This document shows positions 9,740 through 18,525 of a stretch of DNA of 64,000 bases, piece after piece. The stretch covers positions 1 to 64,000 of the forward strand of contig NZ_JAMZGF010000017.1 in assembly GCF_024158915.1 (NCBI RefSeq), in the 5' to 3' direction. Position 1 is the stretch's first letter. Each line of letters begins with the position of its first letter. Below the pieces are notes generated by a model that was not told the origin of the DNA, did no database searches, and saw only the letters and a program-made list of their open reading frames with translations. A program made the translations under genes and the position numbers. This stretch comes from Chryseobacterium sp. S0630. Lineage in GTDB: Bacteria > Bacteroidota > Bacteroidia > Flavobacteriales > Weeksellaceae.

Positions 9740-10499
9740 TTTTCGCTTCGTTTACAAAGATTTGAGAATTTTCTAATCTGGTTTTCATAAACTGAAAATA
9801 GATTTCACGAATTTCATCCGGTGTTTCATCAGCATCATTCCAGTGTAACCAGTCCTCAGGAATCATGTTGACAATTTCTCTGAAAAGAGTATCATTCAAA
9901 ATTTCATGGGCAAATTTATCAGCTTCGTCAAGCATTTTTGCCTTAGGAAGAAGCACGTGGTCTTTCACATATTTGAAAGGTGTTTTGGCTGCTGCATCAA
10001 AATTCTGCCATGAGTGATGGAAGTAGAACGAAGCACCATTATCGATGATCCAAAGTTCTTTATGCCACATCAGCATATTCGTATTTTTAAAAGTACGGTC
10101 GATGTTGGTAATGAATGCATCCAGCCATACTATTTTTGAAGCCAGAAGCGGATCCACACTTACTCCCGGATCATATGTAATAGAACCGGAAAGATAATGT
10201 AACCCGAGATTCAGACCTTCAGAAAACTTCAGAAGATCCTGGATTTCCTCATCGGCTTCCGTTCTTCCGAAATCAGCATCAAGATTAACGAAAACAAGTT
10301 CAGGAATTTTAAGTCCTAAAGCTTCGGTAATTTTCCCACCCAACAGTTCGGAGATCAGCATTTTTACCCCATGGCCTGCACCACGGAATTTTAATACATA
10401 TTTGAAATCATCATCAGCTTCTGCCAGAGCCGGAAGAGATCCTCCTTCTCTCAGGGGCAGAATGTAACGCATCACGGTTACAGTTCTTAAATTCTGCAT
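9726..10499 (-). CDS. HipA-like small kinase family protein
   Basis: Protein of 257 residues resembling the kinase core of HipA but far shorter than the roughly 440-residue toxin kinase. A lysine in YVLKFRG and a glutamate in ISELLGG could form the ATP-anchoring pair. DAFITNIDRTFKNTNML resembles the catalytic loop with its Asp and downstream Asn. LWIIDNGASF could supply the metal-binding Asp. There is no HipB-like HTH antitoxin next to it; the neighbour is DUF3037 instead. Whether it phosphorylates a tRNA synthetase, as HipA does, cannot be read from the sequence. Confidence 0.8.
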   Translation of the reverse strand: MQNLRTVTVMRYILPLREGGSLPALAEADDDFKYVLKFRGAGHGVKMLISELLGGKITEALGLKIPELVFVNLDADFGRTEADEEIQDLLKFSEGLNLGLHYLSGSITYDPGVSVDPLLASKIVWLDAFITNIDRTFKNTNMLMWHKELWIIDNGASFYFHHSWQNFDAAAKTPFKYVKDHVLLPKAKMLDEADKFAHEILNDTLFREIVNMIPEDWLHWNDADETPDEIREIYFQFMKTRLENSQIFVNEAKNARG

Positions 10500-10514
10500 G
10501 CAGCAAAAATAAGC

Positions 10515-11771
10515 TTATTTTTTAATAATTTTTTTAGTGAATTCCTTTTCTCCTGTTTTATATTGCAGGAAATAAACTCCGCTGGTCAGATGCTGAAGTG
10601 AAATACTGTAGCCAGTCTCTGTTTTATTCAAATGGTAAGGAATGATCTTTCCTGATACATCTGTAAGAGAAAGTATCTCAACTTTATTTTTAGAAGCAAT
10701 GCTGATAAGGTTCTGAACAGGATTTGGATAGATCTGAATACCGTTTTCTATAGTTGTTTCCGCAGTATTTAATGTGCTTACAACAACCAGTTTTGTTTTA
10801 GTGGTGGTTGCTCCGCAGGCATCTGTTGTAAGTTTTACATTATAACTTCCTCCCACAGCATAAGTGTGCGTCGGATTTTCCAGAGTAGAAGTAGTACCAT
10901 CACCAAAATCCCATGAATAATTGGCCGCATTTTGAGTTGTATTCGTAAACTGAATACTTCCTGCTCCGTTAAGCTGATAGGTGAATCTGCTGTGAACATC
11001 ATTGTTGGTTACATACCATTTACCAGGCTGGTTATACACTTCTGTTTTCACAATATCTTTAATCAGTTGAGCCTGTGCAGCAGTAAGATTTCCATTAAAA
11101 GGAATCTGTGTAGGATCTTTTTTGAATATAATAGTATAAAATGTATACGCAGCTGCCATAGAACCAATGTAGCTAGGGTGAGATTCATCCTGATCATACA
11201 GTTCAATTGCTGGATTTTGCTCTCTGATTGTTCTCCATACTTTACCTACAGGAGAGACAATGCCTTCATTGTTCATGGCCATTTCCATGTAACGGTTATA
11301 AATTTGAGTGTCCATTCCCAGGTATGTACAGACCGTAGGAAGTCCTGGACAGTTGGTTGCATCACCATTTTTACGCCCCCAGGTCATGTAGAAAATAACA
11401 TTTCCACAAGGATTGGCTGTTTTAATTAAATTGGAAAGCTGAAGGGCATAAGGATACACCTGATTTTGTACCTGTGAATCAGGAAACGAAGGAAGCTGGC
11501 TCTGTTCCTGTAATACCACGTAATCCCAGTTCCCCTGATTGATGTCTGTAATGACATTCGGGTTGTTGGAGTGATCCTGCAGGGTAGCGCCTCCCGGAGT
11601 CTGACTGTGATGTTCGAATACGTCGCCATTAGATGTGGCAATGCTTTGAATAAGGCCAGGTAAATTGTTAACGTAAGTATAACTATTTCCAATAAAAAAG
11701 ACCCTTTTGGTTGTCTGGCTCAGGATGAAAGAAAAAGTAATTAAAAATAAAAAAAGTAGAGTTTTTTTCAT
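10515..11771 (-). CDS. Type IX-secreted SGNH/DUF4886 protein with PKD domain
   Basis: Exported protein of 418 residues. A signal peptide (1-19) is followed by an SGNH-hydrolase-like domain with FIGNSYTY at about 26-33 as block I. DESHPSYIGS near 200 supplies the Asp/His pair. A PKD domain with SWDFGDGTTS follows (about 262-330). The last 75 residues (IQIYPNPVQN through KKIIKK) form a type A sorting domain of the type IX secretion system. The protein is therefore predicted to cross the outer membrane and be surface-anchored or released. Substrate unknown; esterase on glycans is plausible for DUF4886. Confidence 0.88.
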   Translation of the reverse strand: MKKTLLFLFLITFSFILSQTTKRVFFIGNSYTYVNNLPGLIQSIATSNGDVFEHHSQTPGGATLQDHSNNPNVITDINQGNWDYVVLQEQSQLPSFPDSQVQNQVYPYALQLSNLIKTANPCGNVIFYMTWGRKNGDATNCPGLPTVCTYLGMDTQIYNRYMEMAMNNEGIVSPVGKVWRTIREQNPAIELYDQDESHPSYIGSMAAAYTFYTIIFKKDPTQIPFNGNLTAAQAQLIKDIVKTEVYNQPGKWYVTNNDVHSRFTYQLNGAGSIQFTNTTQNAANYSWDFGDGTTSTLENPTHTYAVGGSYNVKLTTDACGATTTKTKLVVVSTLNTAETTIENGIQIYPNPVQNLISIASKNKVEILSLTDVSGKIIPYHLNKTETGYSISLQHLTSGVYFLQYKTGEKEFTKKIIKK

Positions 11772-11832
11772 AAATTTCAGTTTGAATTAATCCTATAAAT
11801 ATAAATAATATTAAGTAAAGCCCATTTGTTTT

Positions 11833-12675
11833 ATGAATTTGATTGTAGAAAAGAATATATACTTAGAAAATAAAGAAACAAAAGGTTTTCTTGCTGATGT
11901 TTTTTATAAAGACACTCAAAAAAAACTTCCCTTGGTCATATTTGTTCACGGATATAAAGGGTATAAAGATTGGGGAGCCTGGAATATGATGGCTGAAAAG
12001 TTTGCTGAAGCAGGTTTTTTCTTCGTCAAGTTTAATTTTTCGCATAACGGAACCACAACAGATGATCCGTTTAATTTCGGAGATCTTGAAGCTTTTGGAC
12101 AGAATAATTATTCTAAAGAACTTTCAGATCTTGGTGTTGTAATTGATCACTTTAGTAAAGATCCCCATGTGGATGATGAAAAGATTGTCCTGATCGGGCA
12201 TAGCAGAGGAGGAGGAATTTCTATTATTAAAACCTTTGAAGACGAAAGAATCAACGGTTTGATTACATTGGCCAGTGTGGATACTTTAGATCGTTTCCCA
12301 AAAGATACTGCTTTTGAAAACTGGAAAAATAATGGTGTTTATTATGCTTTGAATGGACGTACCCAACAGGAAATGCCTCATTATTATCAGTTTTATGAAG
12401 ATTATGAAAAAGATATGCACCGTTTTGATGTAGAACGAGCTACAGAAATGGCTAAAGCTTATATGTTGATTATTCATGGAACAGAAGATGAAGCGGTAGA
12501 GGTGAAGCAGGCAGAACATCTTCATATTCTTCACCCCAATTCTGAATTGTTTCTGATTGAAAATGCCAACCATACTTTCGGGGCGAAAGAACCATGGGAA
12601 GGAAATGATTTACCAAAAGATCTCAATACTGTAACTGAAAAATGTATTGATTTTATCAAAGAAAAATTGAAATAA
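11833..12675 (+). CDS. Alpha/beta hydrolase (dienelactone-hydrolase-like)
   Basis: Cytoplasmic hydrolase of 280 residues without a signal peptide. FVHGYKGYKDWG is the oxyanion-hole strand, GHSRGGG the nucleophile elbow, HGTEDEAV the acid turn and NANHTFG the histidine loop. This is the serine-nucleophile peptidase_S9/DLH-like arrangement often seen in uncharacterised esterases. The start at 11833 follows a 61-base divergent spacer from the type IX-secreted protein gene. Substrate unknown. Confidence 0.85.
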   Translation: MNLIVEKNIYLENKETKGFLADVFYKDTQKKLPLVIFVHGYKGYKDWGAWNMMAEKFAEAGFFFVKFNFSHNGTTTDDPFNFGDLEAFGQNNYSKELSDLGVVIDHFSKDPHVDDEKIVLIGHSRGGGISIIKTFEDERINGLITLASVDTLDRFPKDTAFENWKNNGVYYALNGRTQQEMPHYYQFYEDYEKDMHRFDVERATEMAKAYMLIIHGTEDEAVEVKQAEHLHILHPNSELFLIENANHTFGAKEPWEGNDLPKDLNTVTEKCIDFIKEKLK

Positions 12676-12723
12676 AACGTTTAAAACTACGTTATTATAC
12701 ATTAACCACCATAAAATAGAATT

Positions 12724-13233
12724 ATGAAAAAAATTATTGCAGGCGCATTTGCGCTTTCACTATGGGTTGTTTCATGTAAAAAAGAAACAAAAACAGAATC
12801 TTCTGTAAGCAGTGATACTTTGGCAACCGTAATGCCTAAGGATTCCGTAACAACTCCAAAAACAGATTCAGCAGCAACTGCAGCTCCTTCTGCTCCTGCT
12901 CCGGATAATGTTATTACCAAAAACGTTGGGAAATATCCTCATGATATTAAATTCTTTGAAGATAAAGGTATTTCAGAAAGACTGAAAAAGCTTACCGGTG
13001 CTCAGTATGATGAGATGGTAAAGAATTTCAATGTTGAAAGTCCTATTGCATCAGAAAATGGAATCTACAAACTGACAGGATGCAAACAACATGACTGCCC
13101 GGGATATGCTACAAGTATTTACTACGATGCTAAAAATGACAACCTGAATGTTTCTATTGATAAAAACGGTAAAGCAACAGAATTTGCTGAAAAAGGAAAA
13201 ATTACTGTTTCTGAATCGCTTAAATCCAAATAA
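12724..13233 (+). CDS. Lipoprotein of unknown function
   Basis: Protein of 169 residues. The N terminus has a lipoprotein signal with lipobox VVSC (cysteine about residue 18). A low-complexity Ser/Thr/Ala/Pro linker follows to about residue 60, then a small globular domain. The latter contains two cysteines close together (GCKQHDC), which could form a disulfide or bind metal. I do not recognise the family. It lies 48 bases after the hydrolase gene and shares a terminator with the convergent lipoprotein gene. Confidence 0.75.
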   Translation: MKKIIAGAFALSLWVVSCKKETKTESSVSSDTLATVMPKDSVTTPKTDSAATAAPSAPAPDNVITKNVGKYPHDIKFFEDKGISERLKKLTGAQYDEMVKNFNVESPIASENGIYKLTGCKQHDCPGYATSIYYDAKNDNLNVSIDKNGKATEFAEKGKITVSESLKSK

Positions 13234-13234
13234 T

Positions 13235-13267
13235 AAAAAAAGGAGTGAAACTTTCACTCCTTTTTTT
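13235..13267. terminator. Bidirectional terminator
   Basis: AAAAAAAGGAGTGAAA pairs perfectly with TTTCACTCCTTTTTTT around a 2-base centre. It is placed exactly between two convergent lipoprotein genes. Confidence 0.9.
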
Positions 13268-13288
13268 ATTGATGATCAATAGATATCT

Positions 13289-13891
13289 TTAGTTCGTTTT
13301 AACAGCATTCTTTTTTACTGCCTTTAAAAGACTTCGAAAGTTTTTCATAGTCATCATTTCTGTTGAAGGATCGAAGATAGTCACCTTTTGATCTTTCTCC
13401 ACTGAAACTTCTGAATATGCTTTGAGCGAATATATTTTCTTCATAGTACTGATATCATAGACATCCATCATTGCAAAAGTTTCATTTTTTTTATATTCAT
13501 ATTGCGTTCCAATTGAATTATCTAAACCGTTTCGCACTTTCATGGTGTAGATGTTTACCAGAAAATTAAAATCAGAGCTCCTTTTCAATACCTCAAGATC
13601 TTCAGTTTCCGGATCAAAAGAAATGCTATTCTGAATTATATTTTCTGCTTTTGCCGTTTTTAAATCAAAGGCTTTGCCATTGCTTAAATCCTGGAATAGT
13701 TGAAATGCCTCTTTGCTCATCATTTCCCGGTGGTGCGAATCTACATCCGTTTTGATGTTGTTAATCAGCCACTTTTTGTCCTTCGAAAATACCAATGACT
13801 TGCTATAGATCCCATAATCTTTTTTTACAGGATAATAGCATGATTGTAATGTGATTATGAGAAAAAGGAAGAAAATGTATTTTTTCATCAA
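13289..13891 (-). CDS. Lipoprotein of unknown function
   Basis: Protein of 200 residues with a lipoprotein signal peptide and lipobox LQSC at about residues 14-17. The mature part is mixed alpha/beta with segments such as FNFLVNIYTMKVRNG and DVYDISTMKKIYSL that suggest a beta-rich fold. No catalytic motif is seen. It starts 10 bases after the stop of the flavin reductase gene on the same strand, so it may be the last gene of that transcript. Confidence 0.7.
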   Translation of the reverse strand: MMKKYIFFLFLIITLQSCYYPVKKDYGIYSKSLVFSKDKKWLINNIKTDVDSHHREMMSKEAFQLFQDLSNGKAFDLKTAKAENIIQNSISFDPETEDLEVLKRSSDFNFLVNIYTMKVRNGLDNSIGTQYEYKKNETFAMMDVYDISTMKKIYSLKAYSEVSVEKDQKVTIFDPSTEMMTMKNFRSLLKAVKKNAVKTN

Positions 13892-13901
13892 TGAATTCAG
13901 A

Positions 13902-14723
13902 CTATTTAATTAAAATCTTCCAGGCTTCTTCAATTTTGCTTTCCAGAAGTAATTTCTGTGCATCAAGATGGATATTTTCATCGGCATGAAAGTCTCCGGC
14001 AGGTAATACTTCCGTATTGGCAAGCATTCCAAGGTCATTTCCTGTAAACACTTTACTGTACTTAATAGAATCTGGCAACAGATCGAAACCGATTCCTTTT
14101 GTTACCAAAGGTTTGGGCACTTCAAAAAGACTGTTTTCATTGCTTCTGGAATACCAGTTACTGCCTAAACGGGCTACCATATCCAGTTTTTTCTGATCCA
14201 GATTTCCGGCTTCATTCAGATATTCTTCTCTGATATGGATTTTCTGAACCTCACAAATCACCAGATTTCCGGCACCACCCTGATCTCCCAATGATTTTAC
14301 TTCTAGAACTTTACATTCAAAGTTAACAGGACATTCTTCAATAAGCTTAGGTTGTACAAGATCTGCATCTTTCATCGTAAGACCGGATTTGATAAATTCA
14401 TTGACTCCGGTTTCGTATTCTGTAGAAGCTAAAGAGATCTGCTGTACAATCGGAAAGTTTACTGTTCCGATTACTACTTCAGGAACTTCAATAACATTTT
14501 CCAGTGTATGTTTGGTGGTGTTATCACGTACCCTTCTCGATGGTGAAAAAATCAAAATCGGAGGAACTGTACTGAACATATTAAAAAAACTGAACGGAGA
14601 TAAGTTATTATTACCGTCTTTATCTACTGTAGAAGCCAATGCAATGGGACGTGGTGAAACGGCTGTCTGCATAATGGTCTGCAATTGTACGGAGGTTATC
14701 TCGGAGGGGATTACTGTTTTCAT
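13902..14723 (-). CDS. Flavin reductase family protein (flavoredoxin-like)
   Basis: FMN-binding split-barrel protein of 273 residues. SPRPIALASTVDKDGNNNLSP (residues about 23-43) is the FMN-binding signature of the flavin reductase-like family. PSRRVRDNTTKHT follows. Its place just downstream of fahA and hpd suggests it belongs to the aromatic-catabolism group, perhaps supplying reduced flavin or acting on a quinone/aromatic by-product; this is inference. A repeat cassette bearing the GxxExxY gene separates it from fahA. Confidence 0.85.
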   Translation of the reverse strand: MKTVIPSEITSVQLQTIMQTAVSPRPIALASTVDKDGNNNLSPFSFFNMFSTVPPILIFSPSRRVRDNTTKHTLENVIEVPEVVIGTVNFPIVQQISLASTEYETGVNEFIKSGLTMKDADLVQPKLIEECPVNFECKVLEVKSLGDQGGAGNLVICEVQKIHIREEYLNEAGNLDQKKLDMVARLGSNWYSRSNENSLFEVPKPLVTKGIGFDLLPDSIKYSKVFTGNDLGMLANTEVLPAGDFHADENIHLDAQKLLLESKIEEAWKILIK

Positions 14724-14732
14724 GTTTTTGAG

Positions 14733-15312
14733 CTGAACACTTAAGTTATTTTTAGTTATTTCTGATTGCTTCCAAAAAAGGGCACTTAAGAGTTTGAAAA
14801 TCTTTGATTTTCATTCTTTAGGAAGTTCTTTAAATATCTTAGATACAAAAGATTCACAACCTTCGTGATAAAGGTTTGTGACATTAAAATTGACTAATAT
14901 TGAACGAGGAACTTTTAAAAGATTCATATAGTTGATGGTTTGTGCCTTATGAATTTGATGAATCTCAGCAACTGACTTCAGTTCTAAAACAATTAATTCT
15001 TCAATTAAAAAGTCACATTTTACCTTACAATCTATTTTATTTCCTTTATAGAAAAATGGTATTTCAAGTTCACTTCTGTATTTTAAACCTAACAAATTAA
15101 ATTCTTTTTCTAAACATTGATGATAGACTTCCTCATATAAACCGGGACCAGCCAGTTTATGAACTTCTATACAAGCTCCAACGATTTTGTAAGATAAATC
15201 ATTAACTAATTTTTGAGTCATCATAATGTAAGAAAATGAAAATCGTAGATTTTCAAAAAACTAAAGTGAACTTAATTTTACCATTATCATATAACTTTAA
15301 AAACTAAAGTGT
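14733..15312 (-). mobile_element. Repeat cassette carrying the GxxExxY gene
   Basis: On the minus strand the cassette reads AAACACTTTA..., AAGTTCACTTTAG, a 17-bp palindrome (15254-15238, GAAAATC-TAC-GATTTTC), the GxxExxY gene, a second copy of the palindrome (14812-14796, GAAAATC-AAA-GATTTTC) and then CTTAAGTGCCCTTTTTTGG...AACTTAAGTGTT. The flanks match the two halves of gene-less elements at 22672-22856 and 34772-34953, which have only one palindrome. The outer terminal repeats seen in those elements are missing here. No transposase is present. Mobility is inferred from the full/empty comparison. Confidence 0.6.
14811..15224 (-). CDS. GxxExxY family protein (putative PD-(D/E)XK fold)
   Basis: Protein of 137 residues with the family-defining GLYEEVY motif at about residues 28-34. 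KCDFLIEELIVLELKSV supplies the Asp and Glu-x-Lys of a possible PD-(D/E)XK nuclease-like active site. KAQTINYMNLL and LVNFN complete the conserved blocks. The function of the family is not established. The TGA stop lies at the edge of one 17-bp palindrome, and a second copy of that palindrome begins 14 bases before the ATG. The gene interrupts the fahA-flavin reductase neighbourhood. Confidence 0.85.
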   Translation of the reverse strand: MMTQKLVNDLSYKIVGACIEVHKLAGPGLYEEVYHQCLEKEFNLLGLKYRSELEIPFFYKGNKIDCKVKCDFLIEELIVLELKSVAEIHQIHKAQTINYMNLLKVPRSILVNFNVTNLYHEGCESFVSKIFKELPKE

Positions 15313-15323
15313 TTAAATAATTA

Positions 15324-16571
15324 TTAAAGTGTTGGAATAATTTTACCGGAAACTTCCCCGAAACCTACTCTCACACCGTCTTTTTCTGCCCATGCTTTCA
15401 TGGTAACGGTATCATTATCTTCAATGAATTTTCTTTCTTCACCGTTACTTAATGATAAAGGATTTTGCCCTCTCCATGTAAGCTCAAGCATAGAACCGAA
15501 AGATTTTGGATCACTTCCTGAAATGGTACCGCTGGCATATAGGTCACCCACTTCTACGTTACATCCGTTCACGGTGTGGTGTGCCAGTTGCTGAGTCATA
15601 TTCCAGTACATGTGTTTGTAATTGCTTTCACATATCAGGTTTTGATCTCCGTTTTCAGGTTGGATATATACTTCAAGGTTGATATCGTAATTTTTATCAC
15701 CTTCAAATTTTAAATATTCTAAAACTTCAGGATCCTGAGTTGGAGAAGCTGTTCTGAATGGTTCCAAAGCTTCAAGCGTAACCACCCATGGAGAAATTGA
15801 AGAACCGAAGTTTTTCGCAAGGAATGGCCCTAGCGGAACATATTCCCAAGATTGGATATCTCTTGCAGACCAGTCATTGAAAACGACCATTCCGAAGATC
15901 GCATCTTCTGCATCTTTGGTAGAGATACTTTCTCCCATCTCTGTATTTTTATTGATGATGAAAGCCATTTCCAGTTCGAAATCCAGTTGTTTAGATACTC
16001 CGAAAACCGGTTTGTCTGCATCTGCGGGTTTCGTCTGACCTTTAGGACGGTTGATTTCCGTTCCGGAAACTACGATAGAAGATGCTCTTCCGTGGTAACC
16101 TACCGGTAGATGTTTCCAGTTGGGTAATAAAGCATTTGCCGGATCACGGAACATTTTTCCTACGTTGGTAGCATGTTCGATGCTGCTATAGAAGTCTGTA
16201 TAATTCGGGATGTGAACAGGCATCATCATTTTTACTTTATCCAGGTCATAGAAAGCTTCTTCAATGGTTTTCTGATCTTTTGATAAAGTTGATCCTTCCT
16301 GTAGTAAAGTTTGGATTTTAGTACGAACAGCGTTGGTAACAGGTTTACCAAGTTCGATAAATTCATTGATGGTATATGCTTCAAAAACATTGTCGTCTAA
16401 TCCTTCAATATCTTCAAAATAGCCAAGATCGTACAATGTAGCAAGATCAATGACCTGATCTCCGATTCTTGTACAGCATCCGATATATTCTTTGTTAAAA
16501 ACTGCGACTCCGAAAGGAATATTGTGTATAGAAAAATCCGAATTTGAGGAGTAGTCTACAAATGATTTCAT
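15324..16571 (-). CDS. fahA: Fumarylacetoacetase
   Basis: Last enzyme of tyrosine/homogentisate degradation, hydrolysing fumarylacetoacetate to fumarate and acetoacetate. It is 415 residues, the usual full length. The N-terminal SH3-like part starts FGVAVFN. The catalytic region has DFYSSIEHATNVGKMFR (metal Asp and catalytic His), PVGYHGRASSIVVSGT, and the metal-binding DFELEMAFII and FNDWSARDIQSWEY blocks. It follows a small exported-protein gene and hpd on the same strand. The isomerase that feeds it, maleylacetoacetate isomerase, is not found in this window. Confidence 0.96.
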   Translation of the reverse strand: MKSFVDYSSNSDFSIHNIPFGVAVFNKEYIGCCTRIGDQVIDLATLYDLGYFEDIEGLDDNVFEAYTINEFIELGKPVTNAVRTKIQTLLQEGSTLSKDQKTIEEAFYDLDKVKMMMPVHIPNYTDFYSSIEHATNVGKMFRDPANALLPNWKHLPVGYHGRASSIVVSGTEINRPKGQTKPADADKPVFGVSKQLDFELEMAFIINKNTEMGESISTKDAEDAIFGMVVFNDWSARDIQSWEYVPLGPFLAKNFGSSISPWVVTLEALEPFRTASPTQDPEVLEYLKFEGDKNYDINLEVYIQPENGDQNLICESNYKHMYWNMTQQLAHHTVNGCNVEVGDLYASGTISGSDPKSFGSMLELTWRGQNPLSLSNGEERKFIEDNDTVTMKAWAEKDGVRVGFGEVSGKIIPTL

Positions 16572-16625
16572 AAGTTTAGATTTTAGTTAGATTCAATATG
16601 ATCCGGAGAAATTCCCCCGAAACAT

Positions 16626-17087
16626 TTATTTGGTCTTTTTTGAGTAAGATGCTTCATCAATCCACCTATCTCTGGTATTGACATCGATAAGGTACAGAAT
16701 GTTATCCTGTTGTGTCAGCAATAAAGTTTTGGTGACAGGCATTGGGATTTTTTTGTTTTCAAGCATATCTGCTCTTAAAGAAATAATATTTTTTTTCCTG
16801 ATGATATCACCGGTGAAAACATTGGAACTGCTTTCTCCTGTTGCTTTATCATCGAAAACTTCTACATAAGTGGCATTATTCCCTTTGATAATAATAAAGT
16901 CCCTCTCCGTATGGTCGGCTTCATCTTTAATGAAAACAAACTTTTTGTTGTCAATATTTACATTTTCAAGATGTTGATTGATGCCTTTTCTTTGTTCAAG
17001 CCGGTTAAGGATTTCATTCAAAGTTCCATATTGAGCTTTAAGCCCTAAGGTTCCCAGAAGGAAAGTCCCGATTAAAAGTTTTCTCAT
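16626..17087 (-). CDS. Small exported protein of unknown function
   Basis: Starting at the second in-frame ATG (17087) gives 153 residues with a clean signal peptide ending GLKAQ at about 19. The longer reading from 17135 would begin inside the hpd terminator hairpin and hide the signal, so it is rejected. The mature part contains FVFIKDEADHTERDFIIIKGN and a C-terminal VNTRDRWIDE segment. No recognised domain. It sits between hpd and fahA, so it may be co-conserved with tyrosine catabolism, but no function follows from the sequence. Confidence 0.7.
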   Translation of the reverse strand: MRKLLIGTFLLGTLGLKAQYGTLNEILNRLEQRKGINQHLENVNIDNKKFVFIKDEADHTERDFIIIKGNNATYVEVFDDKATGESSSNVFTGDIIRKKNIISLRADMLENKKIPMPVTKTLLLTQQDNILYLIDVNTRDRWIDEASYSKKTK

Positions 17088-17105
17088 ATACTGTGTTTTA
17101 TAAAA

Positions 17106-17140
17106 AAGTTTTGCCAGAATACTGTATTCTGACAAAACTT
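17106..17140 (-). terminator. Terminator of hpd
   Basis: AAGTTTTGCCAGAATA and TATTCTGACAAAACTT pair over 16 positions with one mismatch and a 3-base loop. It lies 18 bases past the hpd stop, with an A/T-rich exit on the minus strand. Confidence 0.75.
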
Positions 17141-17157
17141 ATATTTTTAATGTAAAA

Positions 17158-18288
17158 TTAAAGATTACCTCTTCTTTCCTGCTCTCTTTCTAATGCTTCG
17201 AACAATGCTTTGAAATTTCCGGCACCAAAACTCTGTGCACCGTGTCTTTCAATAATTTCGAAGAATAGAGTAGGACGGTCTTCTACAGGCTTCGTAAAGA
17301 TCTGTAATAAGTATCCTTCTTCATCATGATCAATAAGTATACCTAACTCCTGAAGTTTTTTAAGATCTTCATCAATATGACCAACTCTTTCAGGAACCAT
17401 GTCGTAATAGGCTTCCGGTGGAGCTGAAAGGAACTCTACACCACGTTTCTTCAATTCAGTTACAGTGTGGATAATATCCTTTGTTGCCACAGCGATGTGC
17501 TGTACTCCTTCACCTTCGTAGAAATCAAGATATTCTTCTACCTGAGATTTCTTTTTACCTTCTGCAGGTTCGTTAATAGGGAATTTAGCATATCCGTTTC
17601 CGTTTGACATTACTTTAGACATCAATGCAGAATATTCTGTATTGATCTGCTTATCGTCAAAAGAAAGGATGTTCACAAATCCCATTACTTTTTCGTACCA
17701 TTCTACAGTTGGGATCATTCTGTTCCAGTCAACATTTCCTACACAGTGGTCTACATATAATAAACCTGCTTCTTCAGGCTTATAATCGCTTTCCCACTTT
17801 TCATAGCCAGGCATGAAAGCTCCGTTATAATTTTTTCTTTCCACAAACATGTGAACGGTTTCTCCATACGTGTAGATACCGGACATTCTTACCTCACCAT
17901 GCTCATCAGTTAACGTTACAGGCTCTAAATAAGGTTTTCCACCTCTTTTAGTTGTTTCTTCGAAAGCTGCATAAGCGTCATCTACCCAAAGTGCCAAAAT
18001 TTTTACTCCGTCACCATGTTTTTTTACGTGCTCACTGATAGGAGATTCAGACTTAAGTCCTGTTGTTAATACCAATCTGATTTTTCCCTGTTGAAGCACA
18101 TAAGATGCACGGTCTCTTACTCCTGTTTCAGGACCCGCATAAGCTACAGACTGAAAACCGAAAGCGGTTTTGTAATAATGGGCAGCCTGTTTTGCATTTC
18201 CTACATAAAACTCAATATAATCTGTACCGTTAATCGGTAAGAAATTTTCTGCTTGAGCTATTTTCTCGGCAAATGTAAGTGTTGACAT
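17158..18288 (-). CDS. hpd: 4-hydroxyphenylpyruvate dioxygenase
   Basis: Non-haem Fe(II) enzyme converting 4-hydroxyphenylpyruvate to homogentisate in tyrosine catabolism. It is 376 residues with two vicinal-oxygen-chelate domains. The 2-His-1-Glu iron triad is recognisable as His181 (VDHCVGNVD), His264 (GVQHIAVAT) and Glu344 (LFFEIIERHG). The C-terminal FGAGNFKALFEALEREQ helix that gates the active site is present. It is bracketed by a terminator downstream and a gene of unknown role upstream, so it may be transcribed alone. Confidence 0.97.
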   Translation of the reverse strand: MSTLTFAEKIAQAENFLPINGTDYIEFYVGNAKQAAHYYKTAFGFQSVAYAGPETGVRDRASYVLQQGKIRLVLTTGLKSESPISEHVKKHGDGVKILALWVDDAYAAFEETTKRGGKPYLEPVTLTDEHGEVRMSGIYTYGETVHMFVERKNYNGAFMPGYEKWESDYKPEEAGLLYVDHCVGNVDWNRMIPTVEWYEKVMGFVNILSFDDKQINTEYSALMSKVMSNGNGYAKFPINEPAEGKKKSQVEEYLDFYEGEGVQHIAVATKDIIHTVTELKKRGVEFLSAPPEAYYDMVPERVGHIDEDLKKLQELGILIDHDEEGYLLQIFTKPVEDRPTLFFEIIERHGAQSFGAGNFKALFEALEREQERRGNL

Positions 18289-18491
18289 ATTTTCTCTTTT
18301 ACTTTTATTTTATTGGTATGCAAATTACAAAATTCTTAGATATGGCGAAAATATTCCCACGGATTCATTGAATATATTTAACATAACGTTAAAGAAGAGT
18401 TTACTTAAGTATATTTAAGTTTCATAAGTCTAAAATCATCTGCCTACATTTGTTATACAAAAGACAAGTGAAAAAAAATATTTCGAAACAT

Positions 18492-18520
18492 GAAAGCCGC
18501 AGATACTCTCTACGGCTTTC
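18492..18520 (-). terminator. Terminator hairpin
   Basis: GAAAGCCGCAGA and TCTACGGCTTTC pair with one mismatch around a 5-base loop. It is 6 bases past the stop codon of the minus-strand gene at 18526. Confidence 0.75.
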
Positions 18521-18525
18521 TTATT

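Noticed and set aside
10932..11429. 165-codon open frame opposite the type IX-secreted protein gene
   Set aside because: Lies fully antisense to a clear gene, is rich in Ile, Cys and Phe, and matches no family.
14733..15312. Insertion sequence with transposase
   Set aside because: No transposase or recombinase gene is found; only the GxxExxY gene is present.
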